Below the pieces are notes generated by a model. That model was not told where the DNA came from. It searched no databases and was given only the letters and a program-made list of their open reading frames with translations. A DNA stretch of 64,000 bases from Flavobacterium sp. CBA20B-1 (GTDB taxonomy: Bacteria > Bacteroidota > Bacteroidia > Flavobacteriales > Flavobacteriaceae): the NCBI RefSeq assembly GCF_028473145.1, contig NZ_CP092370.1:2108001-2172000 (forward strand), read 5' to 3'. How positions within the stretch are numbered: position 1 is the first letter of the stretch; every line of letters begins with the position of its first letter. Below are positions 35,317 to 44,658 of the stretch, piece after piece. The translations under genes and the position numbers were made by a program.

Positions 35317-35791
35317 AAGAAACCTCTTTAAATTTGTTGCTTTATCAGCTTTTTTGGTGGTAACCAGTTGCAATAATGCAGATTTTTTCAACGAATACAG
35401 GTCGTTGCCAAATGGTTGGGAAAAAAGTGAGCCGGTGGTATTTAGTTTTGAATCATTAGATACAGTGGCCAAGAGAAATGCGTATATTAATGTTCGCACC
35501 ACCAGCGAATATCCATACAGCAATTTGTATGTGATTATAAAAACCACACCTCCCGAAGGCAATGCAATTGTTGATACCTTGCAATACCAAATGGCAAATG
35601 CAGATGGCAGCATGCTAGGAAGAGGTTTTACCGATGTGAAAGAACATCGATTAATTTGGCGCGAAAAAACATCGTTTAAAAAACAAGGCGTGTATAAAGT
35701 GGAAATTCAACACGCAATTAGAAAAGTAAATGAAGTGAAAGGAGATGCTGTGTTAAACGGAATCACCGATATTGGTTTACAATTACAATAA
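35300..35791 (+). CDS. gldH: Gliding motility lipoprotein GldH
   Basis: A 163-residue lipoprotein (FLVVTSC, Cys 24). It matches GldH in length and in NADFFNEYRSLPNGW near the start and NVRTTSEYPYSNLYVIIKT in the middle. GldH is required for gliding in Flavobacterium. The ricT-gldH-PBP1A order suggests one transcript; its ATG lies 17 bp inside ricT. Confidence 0.9.
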   Translation: MIINNKRNLFKFVALSAFLVVTSCNNADFFNEYRSLPNGWEKSEPVVFSFESLDTVAKRNAYINVRTTSEYPYSNLYVIIKTTPPEGNAIVDTLQYQMANADGSMLGRGFTDVKEHRLIWREKTSFKKQGVYKVEIQHAIRKVNEVKGDAVLNGITDIGLQLQ

Positions 35792-35806
35792 TTTGCATAA
35801 GATATT

Positions 35807-38149
35807 ATGGAAAAAATAGATGACCCTAAAAAGAAAGAAGTATCAACCAATAAAAGATACTTTCGATTATTTTGGAAATTATTTGGAGCAGGAATTGCCT
35901 TTATTGTGCTAATTTTTGCTTTTGCAAATTGGGGGATTTTTGGGGCAATGCCTAGTTTCGATGAGTTAGAAAATCCGGAATCAAGCGTTGCAACCGAAAT
36001 CATTTCTGCAGATGGAAAAACCTTAGGTAAGTTCTATTTAGAAAACCGTGTGCCTGTAAAATACGAAGAATTACCCGAACATTTGGTAGATGCATTAATT
36101 TCTACCGAAGATGAGCGTTTTCGGTCACATTCGGGTATAGATGCCAAGGGAACCATGCGTGCTGTTTTCACTGCAGGATCAAGCGGTGGAGCAAGTACTA
36201 TTACTCAACAGCTTGCAAAAAACTTGTTTCATGGCAGCTCTGGATCAAGCAATAAACTTTTTCGTGTCATTCAAAAAGTGAAAGAATGGATAATTGCCGT
36301 GAAATTAGAACGTCAATACACCAAAAACGAAATCATCGCCTATTATCTAAATACCGTAGATTTTGTAAGTAATGCTTATGGAATTCGGTCTGCTGCAAAC
36401 ATTTATTTCAACAAAGAACCTAAAAACCTAACAGTTGAAGAAGCTGCGGTTTTAGTAGGCATGCTTCAAGCGCCTTCTCGATACAACCCTCGTTTTAATC
36501 CCGAACGTGCAGAAAAACGTAGAAATATTGTATTGGCACAAATGGCAAAAAATGGTAAATTAACCGAAGCCGAAAAGCAAAAATATCAAGCAAAACCTTT
36601 AAAAATTAAGTACACACCTGAAACCCATACAAAAGGTTATGCTACCTATTTCAGAGAATATTTGCGCGATTATATGCGAAAATGGGTGAAAGAAAACCCT
36701 AAAAAAGACGGTTCCACCTACGATATTTACCGTGATGGTTTGCGAATCTATACAACTATCGATTCCCGTATGCAAGAATATGCTGAAGAGGCGGTGGAAA
36801 TGCATCTTTCAAATCTTCAAAAAGAATTCTTTAAACAACAAAAGGGTAACAAAAACGCTCCGTTTATTCAAATTAATCAATCAGAAACCAAAAGAATTAT
36901 AGACCGTGCCATGCGCAATTCTGAGCGATGGAGACAAATGAGCGCACAAGGCAAAGATGAAGCCGATATCATTAAATCGTTTGATGTGAAAACCAAAATG
37001 GCCATCTTTACTTGGAAAGGTGAAAAAGACACACTCATGACACCTCGTGATTCAATTGTTTATTATAAACATTTTCTACAATCGGGAATGATGTCAATGG
37101 ATCCAATAACCGGAAACGTAAAAGCATGGGTGGGCGGAATTGATTATAAGCATTTTCAATATGACCACGTGGCACAAGGAGCCCGCCAAGTAGGTTCCAC
37201 CTTTAAGCCGTTTGTATATGCAACAGCTATTGACCAGCTGGGAATGAGCCCTTGTGATTACATTTACGACGGTCCTTTCACAATGGCAAAAGGTCGTTAT
37301 GGAATTCAGCGTCCGTGGTCGCCTAAAAATTCAGGTGGTAAATACTACGGTTCAGTGACTATGAAATATGCTTTAGCACAATCGCTCAATACAGTAACAG
37401 CTCGCTTAATGGATCGCGTGGGTCCAAAAGCGGTCATTGATTTATGCCGAGATTTAGGTGTAAAATCAGATATTCCTGCCTCTCCGGCAATTGCTTTGGG
37501 TGCGGTAGAAATTACCGTGAGCGATATGGTAGCTGCATACAGCACATTTGCCAACCAAGGCGTGTATGTGAAACCGCGATTTGTGAATAAAATTACCGAT
37601 AAAAACGGCGTTGTTCTGTTCGAATCAAGAGCAGAAACCCGCGATGTAATGAACAAAGACATCGCTTATGCCATCATAAAATTATTAGAAGGCGTTACGG
37701 AAGGTGGATCAGGAGGTAGATTGCGTTATACAGGATCAGGAGGTGCCGGATACCACACCATGACCGGATATCCGTATGCATTTAAAAATCCAATTGCTGG
37801 AAAAACCGGTACCACACAAAACAATTCTGACGGATGGTTTATTGGTATGGTGCCCAACTTAGTTACAGGTGTATGGGTGGGCAATGAAGACCGTGCCGCA
37901 CATTTTAAATCTACAGTTTACGGGCAAGGTGCCACTATGGCGCTGCCTATTTGGGGTATTTTTATGAAGAAATGTTATGCCGATAAAGAGCTTTATGTTT
38001 CAGATGAAGAGTTTGAACGACCATCAAACATAAGTGTATTGGTTGATTGCTGGAAACGCGCTGCTACCGACTCTGTTATTGGCGGAAGCAGTAAACGAGA
38101 CAGCCTTGCACCACCAACGCAAAGTGTACCTGAAGAATTTGACTTTTAA
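35807..38149 (+). CDS. Penicillin-binding protein 1A-type peptidoglycan synthase
   Basis: A 780-residue class A PBP that both polymerises and crosslinks peptidoglycan. One membrane anchor (about 22-42), then a GT51 transglycosylase domain with catalytic Glu at 101 in STEDERFRSHSG. The transpeptidase domain has S464 and K467 in GSTFKPF, SLN at 526-528 and KTGT at 666-669. All motifs are intact. Last gene of the ricT-gldH group, followed by a terminator. Confidence 0.95.
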   Translation: MEKIDDPKKKEVSTNKRYFRLFWKLFGAGIAFIVLIFAFANWGIFGAMPSFDELENPESSVATEIISADGKTLGKFYLENRVPVKYEELPEHLVDALISTEDERFRSHSGIDAKGTMRAVFTAGSSGGASTITQQLAKNLFHGSSGSSNKLFRVIQKVKEWIIAVKLERQYTKNEIIAYYLNTVDFVSNAYGIRSAANIYFNKEPKNLTVEEAAVLVGMLQAPSRYNPRFNPERAEKRRNIVLAQMAKNGKLTEAEKQKYQAKPLKIKYTPETHTKGYATYFREYLRDYMRKWVKENPKKDGSTYDIYRDGLRIYTTIDSRMQEYAEEAVEMHLSNLQKEFFKQQKGNKNAPFIQINQSETKRIIDRAMRNSERWRQMSAQGKDEADIIKSFDVKTKMAIFTWKGEKDTLMTPRDSIVYYKHFLQSGMMSMDPITGNVKAWVGGIDYKHFQYDHVAQGARQVGSTFKPFVYATAIDQLGMSPCDYIYDGPFTMAKGRYGIQRPWSPKNSGGKYYGSVTMKYALAQSLNTVTARLMDRVGPKAVIDLCRDLGVKSDIPASPAIALGAVEITVSDMVAAYSTFANQGVYVKPRFVNKITDKNGVVLFESRAETRDVMNKDIAYAIIKLLEGVTEGGSGGRLRYTGSGGAGYHTMTGYPYAFKNPIAGKTGTTQNNSDGWFIGMVPNLVTGVWVGNEDRAAHFKSTVYGQGATMALPIWGIFMKKCYADKELYVSDEEFERPSNISVLVDCWKRAATDSVIGGSSKRDSLAPPTQSVPEEFDF

Positions 38150-38156
38150 TAATTAA

Positions 38157-38190
38157 AACGACTTCCTTATTTTGAAGTCGTTTTTTTTTA
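38157..38190 (+). terminator. Terminator of ricT-gldH-PBP1A
   Basis: AACGACTTC (38157-38165) pairs with GAAGTCGTT (38174-38182) with an 8-nt loop and a T-run. Confidence 0.88.
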
Positions 38191-38558
38191 AATTTTATAC
38201 CATACTTATACATTTTTTTAATAGTATCCCTTTATCAGTAGCAGTTTATCTGCCTTATTTTCTTTTTCATTATTGAATATTTTTAACGTATTTGTAGATT
38301 AATCATGGTTTTTAAATCAATGTATTTAGTTAGAAACAGATATTGATTTTTATAGTAAAAAAAATAATAATAATGTATTCAAAATGTTCTAAAAACAAGT
38401 TCTTTTAGGATAACTATTTGCTTTTTAGAATATTAATCGAAACCGGTTTCTTTTTGGAATACAAATTGTTGAAGGATTTCGTGCTCTATTTAATATATAA
38501 AGAGTAACCATTTTTTTTTCATACATAATAGTTTAATTTTACACAAAATAGTTGAACT
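38191..38558. other. Long AT-rich upstream region of the epimerase gene
   Basis: No gene is seen in this 368-bp stretch. It holds a 12-bp palindrome at 38439-38450, a TAATTTTA -7-like box at 38534-38541, and a perfect palindrome ATAGTT-G-AACTAT (38548-38560) that overlaps the start codon of the next gene. Confidence 0.6.
38439..38450. promoter_or_regulatory. Palindrome GAAACCGGTTTC, candidate operator
   Basis: A perfect 12-bp palindrome with a central CG, of the kind bound by LacI-type repressors, about 85 bp before the TAATTTTA box of the epimerase gene. No LacI gene is in the window. Confidence 0.4.
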
Positions 38559-39542
38559 ATGAAAAGGGTATTAATTACAGGAGCCGCTGGTTTTTTGGGT
38601 TCGCATTTGTGCGATCGTTTTTTAAATGAAGGCATGCATGTTATTGCGATGGATAACTTAATTACCGGCGATTTAAAAAACATTGCGCATTTGTTCAAAG
38701 AGGAACATTTTGAGTTTTATCATCACGATGTAACAAAATTTGTGCATATACCCGGAAATTTAGACTATATTCTGCATTTTGCATCGCCTGCCAGTCCAAT
38801 TGATTATTTAAAAATTCCAATTCAAACCCTAAAAGTAGGTTCGTTAGGCACACACAACTTATTAGGCCTTGCAAAAGCCAAAAACGCCCGTATATTAATC
38901 GCATCTACTTCTGAAGTTTATGGCGACCCATTGATTCATCCGCAAACCGAAGATTATTATGGAAATGTGAATACAATTGGCCCGCGTGGCGTGTATGACG
39001 AAGCGAAGAGGTTTCAAGAATCGCTCACCATGGCATACCATAATTTTCATGGTTTAGAAACCCGAATCGTGCGTATTTTTAACACCTATGGACCCCGAAT
39101 GCGTTTGAACGATGGTAGAGTGATACCTGCTTTTATGGGGCAAGCGTTGCGCGGAGAAGATTTAACTATTTTTGGTGATGGCAACCAAACCCGTTCTTTT
39201 TGTTATGTAGATGATCAAATTGAAGGAATTTATCGCTTGTTGCTCAGCGATTACCATTTGCCCGTTAATATTGGAAATCCCCATGAAATAACTATCAATG
39301 AATTTGCGCAGGAAATCATACAATTAACTGGTACAAAGCAGCAAATTTCTTATAAGCCGCTGCCGGAAAATGATCCGTTACAGCGCCAGCCCGATATCTC
39401 ATTAGCCAAAAAAATATTAAATTGGCAACCAAAAATAGACCGAAAAACAGGATTACAAAGAACTTTTGATTATTTTAGAACGCTTTCGGCAGAAGAATTA
39501 AAAAAAGAAGAACATAAAGATTTTTCTAAATACATTTATTAG
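38559..39542 (+). CDS. UDP-glucuronate decarboxylase-type SDR epimerase
   Basis: A 327-residue extended SDR enzyme. NAD binding is by [10 protein letters not shown] near the N-terminus, and the catalytic Tyr and Lys are in [20 protein letters not shown] and [19 protein letters not shown] are typical of the UDP-xylose synthase group, which converts UDP-glucuronate to UDP-xylose. The product would feed surface polysaccharide. It overlaps the sugar-transferase gene by one base. Confidence 0.86.
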   Translation: MKRVLITGAAGFLGSHLCDRFLNEGMHVIAMDNLITGDLKNIAHLFKEEHFEFYHHDVTKFVHIPGNLDYILHFASPASPIDYLKIPIQTLKVGSLGTHNLLGLAKAKNARILIASTSEVYGDPLIHPQTEDYYGNVNTIGPRGVYDEAKRFQESLTMAYHNFHGLETRIVRIFNTYGPRMRLNDGRVIPAFMGQALRGEDLTIFGDGNQTRSFCYVDDQIEGIYRLLLSDYHLPVNIGNPHEITINEFAQEIIQLTGTKQQISYKPLPENDPLQRQPDISLAKKILNWQPKIDRKTGLQRTFDYFRTLSAEELKKEEHKDFSKYIY

Positions 39543-40885
39543 TGCAACGAAAAATAGGTAGATATTCTAAGTATTTAAGACCCATTACCATCACATTCGA
39601 TTTGTTTGTTTTGGTTGCATTGGCATTGCTACTGTTGCCAATCTCTTTCCAAACGGTATTTTTCTATCTATACCTTTCTTTTTCTTGGATTGTAACGGCT
39701 GTTATCACTAAATTCTATCAAGTTTATCGCTTTACAAAACTTATACAAATCGCACAGAAGATAATTAAACAATATTTTTTATTTGCGCTCAACGTATTCG
39801 CACTCAACGGTTTGTTTACTTTAACAGAAACTTACAGCGTTTTAGGATACTATTTGCTTTTTTCGGGCTTTATTATTGTTGCGGCTAAGTACTTGGTTTT
39901 TTGGTTGTTGAAATTATTTCGAAAATATTATAAAGGAAATCTCCGTAAAATTGTAATTGTTGGTCATGATGATTTAACAAGAAATTTTGTGAAATTTGTT
40001 ACCACAAATCCCGATTACGGATATGCCTTAATCAGCCAATTTTCACTGATTCAGTCGCATCCGTCAGAAATAATAAATTATTGCGAAGAAAATAAAATAG
40101 ACGAAATTTATTTAAGTTTAGAAAAAACAACAACCAAACAAGTAGGCTATTTTATTGATTATGTGGATAATAATTTAAAACTTTTAAAGTTCTTGCCTTC
40201 AAAAAAGGACTTGCTATCAGCCAATCTAAAAGTAGATTATTACGGAGTAATTCCGGTGATGCCCTCACGAACCACTCCGCTAAATGATCCGTTGAATTAT
40301 TTTATAAAACGTGGTTTTGATATTGTTTTTTCTTCATTAGTAATTATAGGAATCATGTCGTGGTTAACACCTTTAATCGCTATTTTAATACGATTAGAAT
40401 CCAAAGGACCTATTTTCTTCAAGCAAAAAAGACACGGTTTAGATTATGAAGAATTTAACTGCTATAAATTTAGGTCGATGTTTGTTAATGACCATGCAGA
40501 TATTGCAGAAGCTATAAAAAATGACCCCAGAATTACAAAAGTTGGAGCATTTCTTCGCCGTACCAGTTTAGACGAAATGCCTCAGTTTTTTAATGTATTT
40601 ATTGGGAATATGTCGGTAGTAGGACCTCGTCCGCACATGTTAAACTTTACCGAAAAATATGCTGTAAAAGTAAATAAATTCAAAGCGCGCCATTTTATAA
40701 AGCCTGGAATAACAGGCATGGCACAAACTCATGGTTATCGAGGTGAAATTGAAAACGATACCGATATCATCAACCGTATAAAATATGATATTTTTTATAT
40801 GGAAAGTTGGTCGTTGCTTTTGGACCTTAAAATAATTTATCTCACCATTAAAAATGCGTTGAAAGGCGAGAAAAAGGCGTATTAG
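39542..40885 (+). CDS. Undecaprenyl-phosphate sugar phosphotransferase (WcaJ-like)
   Basis: A 447-residue membrane enzyme. Four N-terminal membrane helices and a CoA-binding-like cytoplasmic domain are followed by a fifth membrane segment and the bacterial sugar transferase domain (RGFDIVFSSLVIIGI... SKGPIFFKQKRHG... NCYKFRSM... RRTSLDEMPQFFNVFIGNMSVVGPRPH). It attaches the first sugar-1-phosphate to undecaprenyl phosphate. The GTG start is set by the 1-base overlap with the epimerase gene. Glycosyltransferases to extend the chain must lie elsewhere. Confidence 0.9.
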   Translation: MQRKIGRYSKYLRPITITFDLFVLVALALLLLPISFQTVFFYLYLSFSWIVTAVITKFYQVYRFTKLIQIAQKIIKQYFLFALNVFALNGLFTLTETYSVLGYYLLFSGFIIVAAKYLVFWLLKLFRKYYKGNLRKIVIVGHDDLTRNFVKFVTTNPDYGYALISQFSLIQSHPSEIINYCEENKIDEIYLSLEKTTTKQVGYFIDYVDNNLKLLKFLPSKKDLLSANLKVDYYGVIPVMPSRTTPLNDPLNYFIKRGFDIVFSSLVIIGIMSWLTPLIAILIRLESKGPIFFKQKRHGLDYEEFNCYKFRSMFVNDHADIAEAIKNDPRITKVGAFLRRTSLDEMPQFFNVFIGNMSVVGPRPHMLNFTEKYAVKVNKFKARHFIKPGITGMAQTHGYRGEIENDTDIINRIKYDIFYMESWSLLLDLKIIYLTIKNALKGEKKAY

Positions 40886-40900
40886 TTCTATTTTAAATCT

Positions 40901-40908
40901 TATTTTTG
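40901..40908 (+). promoter_or_regulatory. -7 box TATTTTTG for purD
   Basis: A perfect TAnnTTTG box 31 bp before the purD start codon. Confidence 0.6.
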
Positions 40909-40938
40909 TAATTCAAAAAACAAAACATCCTTATTATT

Positions 40939-42210
40939 ATGAATATCTTACTATTAGGGTCGGGCGGAAGAGAGCACGCTTTGGCTTGGAAAATAACTCA
41001 AAGTGCAAAATGTAGCAAACTATTTGTGACACCTGGAAACGCTGGAATTGGTAAAATTGCAACAAACGCAGCAATAAACCTCACAGATTTTAATGCGGTT
41101 AAGCAATTTGTGTTGTCAAATACTATAGAAATGGTAGTTGTTGGGCCTGAAGACCCGTTGGTAAAGGGTATTTATGACTTCTTTAAAAACGATTCAGATT
41201 TAACAACTATTCCTGTAATTGGTCCATCTCAACACGGCGCACAATTAGAAGGAAGTAAAGAGTTTGCCAAACAGTTTTTGGTAAAAAACAATATTCCCAC
41301 AGCTAGATACCGGTCTTTTACTAAAGATACGGTTAATGCGGGACATGATTTTTTAACTACATTAAAACCTCCTTACGTCTTGAAGGCTGATGGTTTAGCT
41401 GCCGGAAAAGGTGTTTTGATTATAAACGATTTAACCGAAGCTCAACAGGAATTAAGCAATATGTTGGTAGATGCCAAGTTTGGCGACGCATCATCGAAAG
41501 TGGTTATTGAAGAATTTTTAGACGGAATAGAACTCTCTTGTTTTGTATTAACCGATGGAAAGTCGTATAAAATATTACCCACAGCAAAAGATTATAAACG
41601 AATAGGCGAAGGTGATACCGGCTTAAACACAGGTGGAATGGGTGCTATTTCTCCGGTTCCATTTGCCGATGATGCTTTTATGCAGAAGGTAGAAGAACGC
41701 ATTGTAAAACCAACAATTAACGGTTTAAAAAATGATAATATAGAATACAAAGGATTTATTTTTATTGGTTTGATAAAAGTAGGCAACGATCCTTTTGTAA
41801 TTGAATACAATGTACGTATGGGCGATCCGGAAACGGAAGTGGTGATACCCCGAATAAAATCTGATTTGGTGGAATTATTTCAGGCTGTAGCCTCTCAAAC
41901 TTTAGACCAAGCTGTTTTGGAAATCGATGAGCGCACGGCAACAACCGTGATGATGGTTTCGGGCGGATATCCTGAAGATTATGAAAAAGGTAAACTAATT
42001 ACAGGTTTGGATCAGGTAGAAAATTCAATTGTATTTCATGCCGGTACAGCTGAAAAAGACGGAAATATCGTTACAAACGGCGGGCGTGTGCTTGCTATCA
42101 CTTCTTACGGAAATAGTTTTAAAGAAGCTTTGGCACAATCATACCAAAATGTTGAAAAAATAAACTTTGATAAAAAATACTATCGCACCGATTTAGGTTT
42201 TGATTTGTAA
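40939..42210 (+). CDS. purD: Phosphoribosylamine-glycine ligase
   Basis: A 423-residue ATP-grasp enzyme that makes GAR in purine synthesis. It begins [19 protein letters not shown], has [13 protein letters not shown] in the ATP-grasp region, [10 protein letters not shown], and [14 protein letters not shown] with the metal-binding residues. The length is standard. It stands apart from other pur genes here. A large palindrome follows. Confidence 0.97.
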   Translation: MNILLLGSGGREHALAWKITQSAKCSKLFVTPGNAGIGKIATNAAINLTDFNAVKQFVLSNTIEMVVVGPEDPLVKGIYDFFKNDSDLTTIPVIGPSQHGAQLEGSKEFAKQFLVKNNIPTARYRSFTKDTVNAGHDFLTTLKPPYVLKADGLAAGKGVLIINDLTEAQQELSNMLVDAKFGDASSKVVIEEFLDGIELSCFVLTDGKSYKILPTAKDYKRIGEGDTGLNTGGMGAISPVPFADDAFMQKVEERIVKPTINGLKNDNIEYKGFIFIGLIKVGNDPFVIEYNVRMGDPETEVVIPRIKSDLVELFQAVASQTLDQAVLEIDERTATTVMMVSGGYPEDYEKGKLITGLDQVENSIVFHAGTAEKDGNIVTNGGRVLAITSYGNSFKEALAQSYQNVEKINFDKKYYRTDLGFDL

Positions 42211-42255
42211 GAAAACAGACCTCACAGGTTTAAAAAAAGATTTCTTAGTAAATTT

Positions 42256-42290
42256 TAACCCCGACAGAGTTTTAAACTCTGTCGGGGTTA
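42256..42290. repeat. 35-bp perfect palindrome after purD
   Basis: The arms at 42256-42272 and 42274-42290 form a perfect 17-bp stem around one T. The core CAGAGTTTTAAACTCTG resembles the element at 6042-6074. It lies between converging genes and could end transcription on both strands. Confidence 0.88.
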
Positions 42291-42309
42291 TTATTTGCAG
42301 AAACATCTT

Positions 42310-43047
42310 TTAAAATGATTTCACATCAAAAAAATCATCAATTGCAGACAAATATCCCATAGAATGAATGATTTCTATAATTTTAATTTCTTTTCCGGGT
42401 GAAATCAATAGTGTTGTGTACAATAGTGTGTCAGTGTCTATTTTGATAGGACAATTTTTACAATCTTTGATTTCGATAAATCTCTCAGTAACAACTTCAA
42501 ACTTTAGATCTTTATATTTAGATTGCAAACGCAAACTATCAATTGTTCTTTGAATGCCAAATCCAAAATCGGAATCCACTTCATAAATACCTTGTTCCCC
42601 TTCTAAAGATTTAAATTTTTCATCACTTGGTCTAATAAATAATACCTGATTTCCTCTAAAAAAGGTGATAGAGTCTTCTTTAGCTGTAATAAAAACAGTA
42701 GGAAACCCAATCTTCCACTTTCTTTCAATAGAATTCCAAAGCAAATAAGGACCGTTAAATCCTTCTAAAAAAACAATTTCATACGCATCTTGATTGTTAT
42801 AGGTATAATTGGGCTGTGTGCCCATTTCGTGAATCTGAAAGCCCAATTTCCCAAGTGTTTCCCAATCATTTTCTTTTGGTAATTCATTATGGATTGATTG
42901 GTATGCTTCAATATTCTTAATGATTTTATTGCCCAGCGTCATCTCACTTTTACGAGTGATTTCAATCGGAAGATTCTGATAGATAAAAATTCCAAGAACT
43001 ATAAATGCGATTAGTCCAAGCGTATAAAGAATGATTTTTTTAAGCAT
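42310..43047 (-). CDS. Membrane-anchored hypothetical protein
   Basis: A 245-residue protein with one N-terminal membrane segment (about 5-24) and the rest outside the cytoplasm. The stretch after the anchor (GNKIIKNIEAYQSIHNELPKENDW) recalls pseudopilin-like proteins, where a helix is followed by NG-x-P-like turns, but the Gly-Phe processing site is missing. A C-x-x-C pair (KDCKNCPI) occurs near residue 200. Function unknown. Confidence 0.6.
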   Translation of the reverse strand: MLKKIILYTLGLIAFIVLGIFIYQNLPIEITRKSEMTLGNKIIKNIEAYQSIHNELPKENDWETLGKLGFQIHEMGTQPNYTYNNQDAYEIVFLEGFNGPYLLWNSIERKWKIGFPTVFITAKEDSITFFRGNQVLFIRPSDEKFKSLEGEQGIYEVDSDFGFGIQRTIDSLRLQSKYKDLKFEVVTERFIEIKDCKNCPIKIDTDTLLYTTLLISPGKEIKIIEIIHSMGYLSAIDDFFDVKSF

Positions 43048-43077
43048 TTTATTATAAAGATAACATAAATTTACAAA

Positions 43078-43104
43078 AAAAGCAGGATTTTTTAATCCTG
43101 CTTT
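43078..43104 (-). terminator. Terminator of the reductase gene
   Basis: The stem AAGCAGGATT/AATCCTGCTT with a short T loop lies about 30 bp past the reductase stop, with a T-run on the minus strand. Confidence 0.85.
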
Positions 43105-43128
43105 TGGTTTGTCTAATTGAAATATGTT

Positions 43129-44175
43129 TTAAACATCGTCAAAATCAACATAAATTTCGTCTGACGTTACATAAGCTTGGCACGCTAAAAGCAAACCTTC
43201 TTCCACTTCATCATCCATTAAAATATGATTGGTTTTCATCTCTGCCGATCCTTTCACTGTGCGACACATACATGAACTGCAAATTCCGCCTTGGCACGAA
43301 TAAGGAGCGTCGATTCCGTGTTTGAGAGCAGCGTTTAAAATATTTTCGGTACGCGGCATGTTGAATGTTGTTTCAACATCGTCAACCATAACAGTGACTT
43401 TTACCATACCTTCGCCCGAAACAGGTATTTCGCCATTTGTAGAACTGGTTGTAAATAATTCGTAGTGAATTTGCTCATCGCGCGCGCCGTTTTCGGTTAG
43501 CACATTTGTTACCTTTTGGATCATATCTTCAGGACCGCACAAAAAATATTCATCTATATGCTTTTCATTGTGCTTATTTTTAAAGACAAAATTAATGGTA
43601 GATCGTTCAATTCTTCCATATAAAGCACCTTCTGGATGCGTTTTTGTAAAGGTGTAATGTACAAAAAAACGCCCTAAATAGTGATTCTTTAAAGCCTCGA
43701 TTTCGTTGTAATAGATGGTGTCTTCTACTGTTTTGTTGCCATAAACCAATATAAAAGTAGTATCGGCAGCATTTTCTAATACATCTTTGGCCAGCGAAAT
43801 AATAGGTGTGATACCGCTTCCGGCAGCAATTCCTGCAATTATTTTAGCATTTGGGTTTTCTAATACAAACTTGCCTTCTGGTTGTGCCACCTCTAAAACA
43901 GCGCCCACTTGCAATTGGGTGGTAACATAGGTAGAAAAAACACCGTTTGCTACCGCTTTCACCACTACTCGCAATTCGTTGCTTTTTGGCGATGAACTAA
44001 TAGAGTATGACCTGCGAACTTCTTCACCGTTTATAAGGGTTTTGATGTTTACATATTGCCCCGATTTGAATGTGTAATCAGCTTTTAAATGATCGGGAAC
44101 ATCAAAAACAATCGAAACAGCCAATGGTGTTTCTCTTCGTATTTCTTTAACCTTTAAAGGATTGAATTTTGACAT
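43129..44175 (-). CDS. FNR-type reductase with C-terminal 2Fe-2S ferredoxin domain
   Basis: A 348-residue flavin reductase. The FAD motif RRSYSISSSP and NAD motif AGIAAGSGITPIISL are followed by a CGP motif (EYFLCGPEDM), and the C-terminal domain holds a plant-type 2Fe-2S site (SCQGGICSSCMC with a final Cys in LLACQA). The layout is that of PaaE-like reductases, which feed electrons to oxygenases; no paa genes are nearby. ATG 44175 is used because a -7 box (44192-44199) covers the longer TTG start. Confidence 0.88.
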   Translation of the reverse strand: MSKFNPLKVKEIRRETPLAVSIVFDVPDHLKADYTFKSGQYVNIKTLINGEEVRRSYSISSSPKSNELRVVVKAVANGVFSTYVTTQLQVGAVLEVAQPEGKFVLENPNAKIIAGIAAGSGITPIISLAKDVLENAADTTFILVYGNKTVEDTIYYNEIEALKNHYLGRFFVHYTFTKTHPEGALYGRIERSTINFVFKNKHNEKHIDEYFLCGPEDMIQKVTNVLTENGARDEQIHYELFTTSSTNGEIPVSGEGMVKVTVMVDDVETTFNMPRTENILNAALKHGIDAPYSCQGGICSSCMCRTVKGSAEMKTNHILMDDEVEEGLLLACQAYVTSDEIYVDFDDV

Positions 44176-44191
44176 TTTGATTGAATTTCTG

Positions 44192-44199
44192 CAAAAATA
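44192..44199 (-). promoter_or_regulatory. -7 box TATTTTTG for the reductase gene
   Basis: A perfect minus-strand TAnnTTTG box 16 bp before the ATG at 44175. Confidence 0.65.
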
Positions 44200-44219
44200 C
44201 AAAATTACAATGGCTTACT

Positions 44220-44235
44220 AATGATATTTATCATT
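44220..44235. promoter_or_regulatory. Palindrome AATGATA-TT-TATCATT, candidate operator
   Basis: A perfect 7-bp inverted repeat about 20 bp upstream of the reductase -7 box, in the divergent region with padR. It resembles Fur-type boxes in its AATGATA arms. Confidence 0.45.
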
Positions 44236-44259
44236 TTCAAAATAAAATTATACCTAATA

Positions 44260-44290
44260 TTTGGATGCATAAAAAAATGATGTATATTTG
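44260..44290 (+). promoter_or_regulatory. padR promoter, TTTG-N19-TATATTTG
   Basis: TTTG at 44260-44263 and TATATTTG at 44283-44290 give an exact Bacteroidota promoter. Direct repeats ATACCTAA at 44250-44257 and 44293-44300 flank it and may bind PadR itself. Confidence 0.8.
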
Positions 44291-44313
44291 TCATACCTAA
44301 AATTCATAAGTAT

Positions 44314-44658
44314 ATGAAAAAGCAACAACAATTGTACAAAGGAAGTTTAAACACCATTATTATGAAACTTCTAGAGCAAAATGGAAAGATGTATGGTTAC
44401 GAAATCACCCAAAAGGTGAAAGAAATTACGCAAGGCGAAATGAATATTACAGAAGGTGCTTTATATCCAGCATTGCACAAGATGGAGGCAGATGGCTTTT
44501 TAGATGTGGAAATGGATCGTGTGGATGGACGTGTTCGCAAATATTACAAGCTGACAGAAAGTGGCGTGAAAGAAACGGTTTCGCGTATAGAGGAGTTGGA
44601 AAATTTTGTGCGTAATATGCAAAATATTGTAAAACCGAACTTGAAATTAGGTTACTAA
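44314..44658 (+). CDS. PadR-family transcriptional regulator
   Basis: A 114-residue winged-helix regulator. KGSLNTIIMKLLEQNGKMYGYEITQKVKE, TEGALYPALHKMEADGFL and RVRKYYKLTESG are the standard PadR blocks. These proteins usually repress their own operon and adjacent membrane protein genes. The stop overlaps the next start (TAATG). Two paralogous membrane proteins follow in the same unit. Confidence 0.93.
   Translation: MKKQQQLYKGSLNTIIMKLLEQNGKMYGYEITQKVKEITQGEMNITEGALYPALHKMEADGFLDVEMDRVDGRVRKYYKLTESGVKETVSRIEELENFVRNMQNIVKPNLKLGY

Noticed and set aside
43129..44175. PaaE subunit of phenylacetyl-CoA epoxidase
   Set aside because: The domain plan fits, but no other paa genes are near, so only the general reductase call is given.
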